Source: Saccharicrinis carchari (lineage in GTDB: Bacteria; Bacteroidota; Bacteroidia; Bacteroidales; Marinilabiliaceae). Taken from it: 64,000 nucleotides of DNA. The stretch's first letter is position 1; each line of letters opens with the position of its first letter. Shown piece after piece: positions 51,443-59,693 of the stretch. Below the pieces are notes generated by a model. It did no database searches and was not told where the DNA came from. It saw only the letters and a list, made by a program, of their open reading frames with translations. Position numbers and translations under genes: made by a program. The stretch lies in NCBI RefSeq assembly GCF_900182605.1, contig NZ_FXTB01000003.1, positions 372,001 through 436,000 of the forward strand. The letters run 5' to 3'.

Positions 51443-54220
51443 ATGTCCGATACAAAAAAAATATTCCTACTGGATGCGTACGCCTTGATATACCGTGCGT
51501 ACTACGCATTTATTAGAGCTCCCCGAATCAACTCAAAAAAGCTAAATACTTCGGCCATTTATGGTTTTACCAACGCGCTGTTGGAGGTGTTACAGAAAGA
51601 AAAACCATCGCACTTGGCTGTAGCATTCGACCCGGCCGGACCTACTTTCAGGCATAAAATGTACGAGCCGTACAAAGCGCAACGCGAAGCTACACCAGAA
51701 GATATTAAACTGGCCGTGCCTTACATTAAACGGTTGCTGGAAGCCTTAAATATTCCTATTCTCGAGGTGTCAGGTTATGAGGCCGACGACGTGATTGGCA
51801 CCATTTCGTTAAAAGCCGAAAGAGCGGGTTTTGAGGTGTTTATGATGACCCCCGACAAGGATTATGCACAATTGGTTTCCGACAATATTAAAATGTTTAA
51901 ACCGCGCAGCCGAAGTGGAGGAGTAGATGTGTTGGGTGTGGCTGAAGTACAAGAAAAGTTTGCCGTTGAAAAACCGGAGCAGGTGATCGATATTTTGGCT
52001 CTGATGGGGGATGCTTCGGATAATATTCCTGGTTGCCCGGGTATTGGAGAAAAGGGTGCCAGAGACATCATAAAACAGTACAAGAACATTCCGGGGATTT
52101 ATGAGCATATCAACGAGTTCAAAGGAAAGAGAAAGGAGAACCTGATTGAATTTAAAGAGCAGGTGGAATTATCCTATACCTTGGCCACTATATGTCGTGA
52201 GGTACCCATTGAATTTAACGAGGATGATCTGCAGGTGTCTGAGGCCGACAGCGACAAGTTGATGCCCCTGCTCGAAGAGCTTGAGTTTAAAAGCCTGATG
52301 GCCCGCTTTGGTTATGAAAGTACACCAGTGGTAACAGCGGCTCCGGCACAAGGCGATTTATTTACACAGCCCCAAATAGAGCAAGCTCCCGTTTTTGCAT
52401 CTTCCCTAAAAACCATCAACGATACGGCACACGCTTATTACCTGGTGGATAATGACCAGGCTTATGCCTCATTGGCCGCTGACTTAAGTGTGCAAAAAGC
52501 GTATTGTTTTGATACCGAAACCACGGGATTAGATACGGCTACAGCCGAACTGGTGGGTATTTCGTTTTCGTGGAAAAAAGGGGAGGCCTATTATGTGCCT
52601 TTCCCCGACGACAGGAAGCAAGCTGAAGCCCTGGTGCAGCGTTTTAAGCGGGTGTTGGAAGAGGAAGAAATAGTAAAAATAGGGCAGAATCTTAAATATG
52701 ATATCCAGATTCTTAAAAATTATGGAGTACATGTAAAGGGAAAGATATTTGATACCATGGTGGCACACCATCTGGCGTTACCCGGACAAAGAAATAACAT
52801 GGACTTTATGGCCGAGGTGCATCTGGGCTATTCTCCAATAAAATTAGAATCGCTTATAGGCAAAAAAGGTAAAAATCAACAAACTTTACGTGAGGTGGAT
52901 ATGGCTTTGGCCAAAGAATATGCAGCAGAAGATGCCGATATAACCTTGCAATTAAAAGATTTTTTGATGTCAAAGTTAAAAGAGGCGGGCTTAGAAGAAT
53001 TGTTTTATAAAACAGAAATGCCGCTACTTCTGGTGCTGGCCGATATGGAGGCCACCGGTGTAAAACTGGATGTGGATGAATTAAAAAATTTTGCCGGTAA
53101 ACTACACCAAAGAATTGAGGCATTGGAAAAAGAGATATTCAATATGGCCGGCATGGAATTTAACATAGCCAGCCCAAAGCAAGTGGGCGAAGTGCTTTTT
53201 GACCATATGAAGATTGATGCCAAAGCTAAAAAAACCAAATCGGGGCAGTACAGTACCGGGGAAGAAGTTTTGACTAAGCTAAAAGGGAAGCACGAAATAA
53301 TAGATAAGATACTCGATTTCAGGGGGCTTAGAAAACTGCTCAATACCTATGTAGAGGCCTTGCCGTTATTGGTAAATCCTAAAACAGGGAGGATTCATAC
53401 AACCTACAACCAGGCGATGGTGGTCACTGGCCGGCTAAGCAGCACCAACCCTAATTTGCAAAACATCCCCATCCGCGATGAGGATGGTCGTGAAATACGC
53501 AAGGCGTTTATAGCCAGTAACGAGGACCATTTATTCCTGTCGGCGGATTACTCGCAGGTGGAGCTACGCATCATGGCGCACCTGAGTCGCGATAGTCATA
53601 TGGTAGAGGCATTTGCCAAGGGCGAAGATATCCATGCCGCCACCGCAGCAAAAATATTTAAGGTAGATCTTAGCGACGTAAGCGATGATATGCGACGTAA
53701 AGCTAAAACGGCCAACTTTGGTATTATTTACGGCATTTCAGCCTTTGGTTTAGCGGAGCGTTTAAATGTATCACGTACCGAAGCCAAAGAGCTGATAGAC
53801 GGTTATTTTGAAAACTTTCCGGACGTAAAAGCCTACATGGACAAAAGTATTGAAGTAGCGCGGGATAAAGGATATGTAGAAACTATCTTCGGCCGGCGAC
53901 GAAACCTTCCCGACATTAATTCGCGCAATGGTGTTGTGCGCGGAATGGCTGAACGTAATGCAATAAACGCACCCATACAAGGCACGGCTGCCGATATCAT
54001 TAAAATGGCTATGGTAAATATTCAGCATGAATTAAGAAAAGAAGGGCTACAATCAAAAATGATTTTGCAGGTACATGATGAATTAAACTTTGACGTGCTG
54101 AAAAGCGAACTGGAACGCGTAAAAGAAATTGTAAAAACGGGAATGGAAAACGCGTGTAAACTTTCCGTACCCTTAGCTGTTGAGATGGGTGTGGGTAGTA
54201 ATTGGCATCAGGCACATTAA
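51443..54220 (+). CDS. polA: DNA polymerase I
   Basis: A 925-residue polymerase with all three activities. The 5'-3' exonuclease/flap domain covers 1-290 (LLDAYALIYRAYYAF, GYEADDVIGT, LMGDASDNIPG). The 3'-5' proofreading domain has its metal ligands: D357 and E359 in CFDTETTG, D420 in GQNLKYDIQ and the Y-x-x-x-D site in YAAEDADIT near 492-496, so proofreading should be active. The polymerase domain has DYSQVELRI (D near 700), the O-helix RRKAKTANFGIIYG, and QVHDEL near 876. It functions in Okazaki-fragment maturation and repair. A strong bidirectional terminator follows. Confidence 0.97.
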   Translation: MSDTKKIFLLDAYALIYRAYYAFIRAPRINSKKLNTSAIYGFTNALLEVLQKEKPSHLAVAFDPAGPTFRHKMYEPYKAQREATPEDIKLAVPYIKRLLEALNIPILEVSGYEADDVIGTISLKAERAGFEVFMMTPDKDYAQLVSDNIKMFKPRSRSGGVDVLGVAEVQEKFAVEKPEQVIDILALMGDASDNIPGCPGIGEKGARDIIKQYKNIPGIYEHINEFKGKRKENLIEFKEQVELSYTLATICREVPIEFNEDDLQVSEADSDKLMPLLEELEFKSLMARFGYESTPVVTAAPAQGDLFTQPQIEQAPVFASSLKTINDTAHAYYLVDNDQAYASLAADLSVQKAYCFDTETTGLDTATAELVGISFSWKKGEAYYVPFPDDRKQAEALVQRFKRVLEEEEIVKIGQNLKYDIQILKNYGVHVKGKIFDTMVAHHLALPGQRNNMDFMAEVHLGYSPIKLESLIGKKGKNQQTLREVDMALAKEYAAEDADITLQLKDFLMSKLKEAGLEELFYKTEMPLLLVLADMEATGVKLDVDELKNFAGKLHQRIEALEKEIFNMAGMEFNIASPKQVGEVLFDHMKIDAKAKKTKSGQYSTGEEVLTKLKGKHEIIDKILDFRGLRKLLNTYVEALPLLVNPKTGRIHTTYNQAMVVTGRLSSTNPNLQNIPIRDEDGREIRKAFIASNEDHLFLSADYSQVELRIMAHLSRDSHMVEAFAKGEDIHAATAAKIFKVDLSDVSDDMRRKAKTANFGIIYGISAFGLAERLNVSRTEAKELIDGYFENFPDVKAYMDKSIEVARDKGYVETIFGRRRNLPDINSRNGVVRGMAERNAINAPIQGTAADIIKMAMVNIQHELRKEGLQSKMILQVHDELNFDVLKSELERVKEIVKTGMENACKLSVPLAVEMGVGSNWHQAH

Positions 54221-54407
54221 TTCAAAGAAAGCCAATAGGATAAGAGTAATAAGCAGTTTACTGCTGCAAAATAAAATGCGATGGGTATACGCACCATTAA
54301 CACGGTTTAACTAATTTTTATATCACTTCACTAAATAATAGCTTACATTTGTAATGTAGATTTTTTTTCATAGATTTAGATTTGGTTAACAAAGCTGATT
54401 TAAGGGT

Positions 54408-54440
54408 AAAAGGATAGATGTTTCATCTATCCTTTTTTTT
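54408..54440. terminator. Bidirectional terminator between polA and rlpA, overlapping the rlpA stop
   Basis: AAAAGGATAGATG (54408-54420) pairs perfectly with CATCTATCCTTTT (54424-54436) around TTT and is followed by more T on the plus strand. On the minus strand the first arm contains the last Lys-Asp-Arg codons and the TGA of rlpA. Confidence 0.9.
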
Positions 54441-54836
54441 ATTCCTCCTATTTTCAAGCGAATCTCTATTGTGTAGCACCGCTATTTTTACTTCAAAAAC
54501 TCCTTGCTGTAATCCCCCAACTTCTCGTGCCGCACTTTTCGATAAGTCTATAATCCGTCCTTCAATAAAAGGTCCACGATCGTTAATTACCACCACCACA
54601 GCTTTTTTGTTACGTATATTGGTCACCTTAACCAAGGTGCCGAAGGGCAATGTTCGGTGAGCAGCCGTTTTTAAATGATGCCAATATATTTGTCCGCTGG
54701 CTGTTTTACGCCCCTCAAATTTATCGGCATAATAAGATGCCTCTCCTTTTATTTGGGCATGGCTGACCACTGTACATAAAAGGAAAAGGAGGCAAAGGCT
54801 TACCAACTTAAAATTGTACTTTCCAGTTTCAATCAT
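54423..54836 (-). CDS. rlpA: RlpA-like septal ring lytic transglycosylase family protein
   Basis: A 137-residue exported protein with a signal peptide (about 9-28, ending VSHAQ). It is a single double-psi beta-barrel domain. The motifs GEASYYADKFEGRKTASG, FGTLVKVTN and INDRGPF (catalytic Asp) match RlpA. It lacks the SPOR domain found in the E. coli and Pseudomonas proteins and is not a lipoprotein, since no lipobox cysteine is present after the leader. It may cleave naked glycan strands during division; activity is inferred from the family. It ends inside the terminator shared with polA. Confidence 0.88.
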   Translation of the reverse strand: MIETGKYNFKLVSLCLLFLLCTVVSHAQIKGEASYYADKFEGRKTASGQIYWHHLKTAAHRTLPFGTLVKVTNIRNKKAVVVVINDRGPFIEGRIIDLSKSAAREVGGLQQGVFEVKIAVLHNRDSLENRRNKKKDR

Positions 54837-55060
54837 GAGTTTATAACTTAATTCTTCTCCAATTTATTGTTTGCCACAGCCAATAGGCAATTTATAAATT
54901 TTAATTCAATACGCGTCGTAACCGAACCTTCATCCTGATTATCAACAAACAAAAGTTGAACTTTTACTATGGTTGTTAGAATTTCAATATTAAGCAACAT
55001 TCCGGAAAACCATAGGCTGTTGTCTCCGTATCAGACCTGAGATAGATAAACAAACTTAAT

Positions 55061-57238
55061 ATGAATGATATGATTAAATCTTTACTTTCTGTTTTTGTAG
55101 CCTTTTTTATTTTAAATGGGGCAATAGCACAAAGCTGGGTTCAAATTTCAAGCGATGATTTGGATATTCCGTTTTCTGAAACGCTTATTAAGCATAACAA
55201 CGATTGGTATTTAGGTACTGCCGGAGGTGTATTCAAAACCTCCGATCAGGGCGCTAACTGGACACTTACAAACAACAATTTGTATAGTGCTTTTGGCCGT
55301 CTTCGGATTGAAGGATTCTTTGTTTCGGGCGAGAGGCTCATAGGGGTCAACCGTTGGGCAGGCGTTGTGAGCACCACTAATGGATCCAACTGGGTTGCTG
55401 CAACTGGCTTACCCCAAAACAAGTTTATGCCCAAGGATATTGCGCTGGTTGGTACTAAATTGGTAACAATAGTCTACGATTACAACGCTGACACGTACCA
55501 TCTATATGCTTCAGTGGACGATGGGCTGTCCTGGATCAAAGGAAATGTAATTTCTAGTATTAATAGCAACCCACGAATATTCTCTGATGGGCACCTTGCT
55601 TACATTACACATACAAATTCAATTGGTTCCGATGAGTTTATCGCAACCACTTCGGATGGCATGAGTGCCGGCCCGGTTAATTTAAGCCCGGCTTTTAGCG
55701 AAACATCGATAGAAAAAATTGTGTTTGCCGAGGACTATATGATAGTGAGCGGACAAGGTGTTTTTTTAAGGTACGATATGCTTAACGGAGGTTGGACCAA
55801 CCTGGGCAGTTCATGGAGTAACGGGATTGGGTTTGTATCGTTGTGTGCGAATGAAACCGGACGATTGTATGCCTCAATTTTCGAAGGCGATTATACTTTA
55901 GGGGTGCATTTTTCCGACGACTATGGCGATACATGGAACAAAATGACAGTAAACACTACCAGAGGTGCAGCTTTTGCCATGGGTATTTATGCTACCGGAA
56001 GTGAATTTATGGCCTCGTTTATCGACGAAGGTGTTCATTACTCATCTGATGCAGGACAAACCATGGTTAAAAGAAATAATGGATTAGGAGGATCTGATCT
56101 GGAAGAGCTATTTGTTGCAAACGGAAACATGATTACCTCATTGTTTATTTCGGGTGTTTATGGCTCGGAGAACGACGGTGGAGCGTGGGGAAAATGGAAT
56201 GCCGGATTGCCTTCGGATGTTATAAAAAGAGTGTATGGTTATCTTAATATCGGCACTACGATTTTAGCAAATTACTCTACCAGTCCGGGAGATGAAGCTG
56301 CTCCCGAAAAAGTGGTTAGGTCTGTGGATAACGGCAAAACATGGAGTGTACTTGCTAATCCTGCAGGGTACGACAACCTGAAATTGATAGGGAAAAACGG
56401 AACGAACCTTTTTGCCATTTCTTCCGCTCCGAGCGGTCTGCTTATGTCGGGCGACAATGGAAATTCCTGGACAGATATTTCAGGTAGTTTACCATCGGGT
56501 TTTAGCCCGCGATTAATTAAAGGCTCCGGTTCGTTAACCTTTATGGCTGGCACTAACGATAACAACAAGCTTCAGATATATTCGTCCATTAACTTGGGCA
56601 CATCGTGGACGTCTGCAATGGAGGGTATTGTTTCCGATGAACTTGCTGAATTGCGCAGTAATGATGAAATTTTAATGGTGTCGGGGGATGATAAAATATT
56701 TGTACAGCTAAAATATGCAAATAGCAACAATAAATTAGCCATATGGAATGTAGATGGCTGGCAGGAAGTGGTCGCCAGCGGACTCGACTATATCGACTTT
56801 AGAGCCATGGCCTATAACAATGGTGCTCTTTTTGTGTCGCACTGGAACGAGGGCATTCATATGAGTACGGATAACGGAAATTCGTTTACCCTAACCTCAG
56901 GATTACCCGATGGGATTGCGGCAAACGTATTTGCTTTTGATAATGGTATAGCCTATGCTGGTTCCTCAAGGGGAATTTGGAAATATAGCCTCGCTACCCA
57001 TGTGGATGAGAAGGCGATTAATGCTACAGCTCTTTTAAACCCTAACCCCGCCAGGGATGTAGTTCGTATTTCAATGGATGCAACATCGGTTAATGTGTAT
57101 GCTGTTTCCGGACAGCTGGTTAAGCAAGTAAGAGTTGTTGATAGGCAATTTTCAGTTAGTGATTTGAATGAAGGCATGTATGTTGTTGTCATCAAGTCAT
57201 CACAGGGAACTCTAAAAACTAAGCTAATTGTAAAATAA
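55061..57238 (+). CDS. T9SS-secreted protein with BNR/Asp-box repeats
   Basis: A 725-residue exported protein. A signal peptide ends near AIAQ (residue 24). The body has about ten Asp-box (S-x-D-x-G-x-x-W) repeats, for example SDQGANW, SVDDGLSW, SDDYGDTW, SVDNGKTW, SGDNGNSW and STDNGNSF. These point to one or two sialidase/BNR-type beta-propellers. No sialidase FRIP or catalytic Arg triad is visible, so an adhesive or binding role is as likely as enzymatic. The last 70 residues are a type A sorting domain: NPNPARDVVRI, VYAVSGQLVKQ, LNEGMYVVVIKSS and the KLIVK end, which directs the protein through the type IX system to the surface. It is monocistronic with a terminator at 57261-57292. Confidence 0.9.
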   Translation: MNDMIKSLLSVFVAFFILNGAIAQSWVQISSDDLDIPFSETLIKHNNDWYLGTAGGVFKTSDQGANWTLTNNNLYSAFGRLRIEGFFVSGERLIGVNRWAGVVSTTNGSNWVAATGLPQNKFMPKDIALVGTKLVTIVYDYNADTYHLYASVDDGLSWIKGNVISSINSNPRIFSDGHLAYITHTNSIGSDEFIATTSDGMSAGPVNLSPAFSETSIEKIVFAEDYMIVSGQGVFLRYDMLNGGWTNLGSSWSNGIGFVSLCANETGRLYASIFEGDYTLGVHFSDDYGDTWNKMTVNTTRGAAFAMGIYATGSEFMASFIDEGVHYSSDAGQTMVKRNNGLGGSDLEELFVANGNMITSLFISGVYGSENDGGAWGKWNAGLPSDVIKRVYGYLNIGTTILANYSTSPGDEAAPEKVVRSVDNGKTWSVLANPAGYDNLKLIGKNGTNLFAISSAPSGLLMSGDNGNSWTDISGSLPSGFSPRLIKGSGSLTFMAGTNDNNKLQIYSSINLGTSWTSAMEGIVSDELAELRSNDEILMVSGDDKIFVQLKYANSNNKLAIWNVDGWQEVVASGLDYIDFRAMAYNNGALFVSHWNEGIHMSTDNGNSFTLTSGLPDGIAANVFAFDNGIAYAGSSRGIWKYSLATHVDEKAINATALLNPNPARDVVRISMDATSVNVYAVSGQLVKQVRVVDRQFSVSDLNEGMYVVVIKSSQGTLKTKLIVK

Positions 57239-57260
57239 ATTCTTATAGCTACTCATGTTT

Positions 57261-57299
57261 AACGAGCACAGTAATATATTGCTGTGCTCGTTATATTTT
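57261..57299 (+). terminator. Terminator after the T9SS cargo gene
   Basis: AACGAGCACAG and CTGTGCTCGTT form a perfect 11-bp stem with a 10-nt loop (57272-57281), followed by ATATTTTT. It lies 22 nt after the stop codon. Confidence 0.88.
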
Positions 57300-57412
57300 T
57301 GACCCAGGTTACGCACCCACTGTGTGCTTTTCAATTGCTAAGGTAAGCGGGCAAGTGCGAAATAAACGATGAAGCCCTTTGGTTTTGTTTTTTATTCGCT
57401 ATTAAAAGATAG

Positions 57413-59005
57413 TTATCCCAAGGAGGCCAGCACCTGAACACAAATGATCAGCAGTACCATAGCCACCGGATATACCGTAGCGTAGGCTATTGAAGCAGCA
57501 TTGGTTTCGGTCATGGGATCCACAGCAGCCAAACCGGGTGTACTGGTCATGGAACCGGTAAGGGCGCCCAGCAAGGACAGTACATTCACCTTAAAAAACC
57601 ATCGTGCCACCAAGGCTCCTAACAACATAGGTATCAAGGTAACTACACCACCTACTAAAAATAGTTTAAAGCCATATTGGCTAAATGTTTCAACGATGTG
57701 TGCGCCGGCCGAGGTGCCCACCCCGGCTAAAAAAAACATGAGTCCCATTGTGCGCAACAGTTGGTTGGCACCCCCTGACATACTCCAGATAATGGGACCG
57801 GTTTTGCCAATTCTGCTTAATATCATTGCTACCGCCAGTACCCCTCCGGTAAGTCCCAGTGAAAAAGTGAACGAATGGCCAAAGTTTAACGAGAACTCAC
57901 CAATAACAAAGCCCAACACAATACCGGCAGCTATTGGCAGAAAATTGGTGTCGGATAATTTTTTACTGTTGCCTCCAAATAATTTAGTTACCAGCTCAAC
58001 ATGCGACTTGCTGCAGGTAATAATAATCTTATCGCCCAAATGCAATTTAAAATTAGGCGTGGGGGTAATGTCGATACCCGAACGTCGTACCCTGGTAATG
58101 GTTACATGGTAGGTAGCTGTCCATTGGTAAATTTCATGAACGGTTTTATTTACAACGTTAGGGTTAGATACTAAAATAGTTTGCACTTCGTAGCCTTGTT
58201 TCAGCGGTATCTCTTCCTGCGTTTCGTGTCCTATCAGTAGTTCAACTTTTTTAAGCGCTTCCCTGGTTCCTACGGCTCTAACTATATCGCCTAAATTTAA
58301 TACGGTGTCAGATGTAGGCACCTGTGGCTCACCTTTAATTTTCACACGCGAAATAACCCCTTGCGACATGGTGCGAACGCGTAGTTCGCGGATGGTTTTA
58401 CCAGCGGCATTTTCATTTTCTACCACAAAGTGCTTTGAGAAAATCTCCGGAAAGGTTTCTTCTGTTTGTTTCTCATAGTCCTCTTCGGCCTTTTTAAGGT
58501 CGGTTTTCGTGAATTTAGGATATAAACGTACAAAAAGGATAACACCAATTACACCAAAAGGATAGGCTATACCGTATCCAATAGAAACGCCAGAAGACCC
58601 CGTGCTGTCGATGGCCGCAGCTAAACCGGGTGTGCTGGTTAGCGCGCCTGTTAATAGTCCAATGGCTACCGGCACGTCTATATCCATAAAAACAATAGCC
58701 AAATAACTTATCAAAGCTGCCGATATAATAATTATCGTGGCCATTGCGGCCAGAGTACGTCCCTGCTTTTTAAAAGAATCGAAAAACCCCGGCCCGGCCT
58801 GAATGCCAATGGTATAAATAAATAATATAAGTCCTATTTTTTCGATTATGGGGGGCATAACAATACCGTAATGCCCAAAAATAAGGGCTACGAATATGAT
58901 GGCAGAAATATCGAGCGATATACCTTTAAATTTTATGTTGCCAATAATATACCCAATACAGATAATTGCGAAGAGGGCAAAATAACTTTGTTGAAAAACT
59001 TCCAT
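57413..59005 (-). CDS. AspT/YidE family transporter with two TrkA-C (RCK-C) domains
   Basis: A 530-residue inner-membrane antiporter-type protein. Two blocks of about five to six helices (about 5-165 and 360-530) each contain the family signature (LTGALTSTPGLAA in the first, LTGSMTSTPGLAA in the second). Between them lie two TrkA-C regulatory domains (about 195-270 and 285-355). AspT exchanges aspartate for alanine; the substrate of this member is unknown. I use ATG 59005 (MEVFQQSYF), which gives a normal membrane start; the frame is open to 59056. It lies 58 bp downstream of the DUF1456 gene and may share its transcript. Confidence 0.9.
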   Translation of the reverse strand: MEVFQQSYFALFAIICIGYIIGNIKFKGISLDISAIIFVALIFGHYGIVMPPIIEKIGLILFIYTIGIQAGPGFFDSFKKQGRTLAAMATIIIISAALISYLAIVFMDIDVPVAIGLLTGALTSTPGLAAAIDSTGSSGVSIGYGIAYPFGVIGVILFVRLYPKFTKTDLKKAEEDYEKQTEETFPEIFSKHFVVENENAAGKTIRELRVRTMSQGVISRVKIKGEPQVPTSDTVLNLGDIVRAVGTREALKKVELLIGHETQEEIPLKQGYEVQTILVSNPNVVNKTVHEIYQWTATYHVTITRVRRSGIDITPTPNFKLHLGDKIIITCSKSHVELVTKLFGGNSKKLSDTNFLPIAAGIVLGFVIGEFSLNFGHSFTFSLGLTGGVLAVAMILSRIGKTGPIIWSMSGGANQLLRTMGLMFFLAGVGTSAGAHIVETFSQYGFKLFLVGGVVTLIPMLLGALVARWFFKVNVLSLLGALTGSMTSTPGLAAVDPMTETNAASIAYATVYPVAMVLLIICVQVLASLG

Positions 59006-59063
59006 AAATAAATAGCGATTAGCACATTGCAAATATAGCCATTTACAATGCGGCAAAAATTAC

Positions 59064-59522
59064 TTAGGGCCTAATTTTCTTCTGAAGGCCAAACATTAAT
59101 TTTCGGAGTATTTGATCCTTGCAAACACGGTATTGATTTTGCCCGGGCTTTCGGAAGAAAGCACTTATCTCGTGTTTACTTATCTTAAAATCGGCCAACG
59201 ACAACAGCTCTATCATATCATGGTCTTTTAACGCTAACGCAATTTTAAGTTTCCGCAGAATAAGGTTGTTGTTCAGTCTTTTTTCGTTAACGGGGGCTTG
59301 CCCATCTTTTGCTCCACGTTTTAAAATGATAAGACCGTTTAAAAACGCCGACATATAGGAGTCGATGAGGGTTTTAAACGATTCGTCCTCCTCTTTTTTA
59401 AGCCAATCGCTTACTTGCGCCCGGTTTACCTCAACCTTAGCCAACCCAAAGATCTCAATCATTTTATTATCGCTGAAATCAAAGGTGTATCGTAAACTTT
59501 TTAATACATCGTTGTTGTTCAT
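59064..59522 (-). CDS. DUF1456 (YehS-like) protein
   Basis: A 152-residue soluble helical protein made of two related halves. Each half follows the pattern N-D-x-L-x-x-L-R-Y..., seen as MNNNDVLKSLRYTFDFSDNK and later NNLILRKLKIALALKDHD, with SDWLKKEEDE and SAFFRKPGQN as the matching second motifs. That duplication defines DUF1456/YehS. No function is established. It lies between tkt and the transporter on the minus strand and starts after the tkt terminator. Confidence 0.9.
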   Translation of the reverse strand: MNNNDVLKSLRYTFDFSDNKMIEIFGLAKVEVNRAQVSDWLKKEEDESFKTLIDSYMSAFLNGLIILKRGAKDGQAPVNEKRLNNNLILRKLKIALALKDHDMIELLSLADFKISKHEISAFFRKPGQNQYRVCKDQILRKLMFGLQKKIRP

Positions 59523-59610
59523 CTGATATAGGTTTGTATCATGCTACAATTATTAGTGGAGTTTTAAAAAAAACCGATTAGCTATATAAGGCTGAATAAA
59601 AAATGCTAAA

Positions 59611-59651
59611 GGCAGCTTGCATCCCGAAATTATCCCGGGCGACAAGCTGCC
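59611..59651 (-). terminator. Terminator of tkt
   Basis: On the minus strand GGCAGCTTG pairs with CAAGCTGCC, enclosing a second stem (CCCG/CGGG), and is followed by TTTAGCATTTTTT. It lies 42 nt after the transketolase stop. Confidence 0.8.
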
Positions 59652-59693
59652 GCTTTCAATGTTTAATCAGTTAAAATGTAATAAACCAATAAT

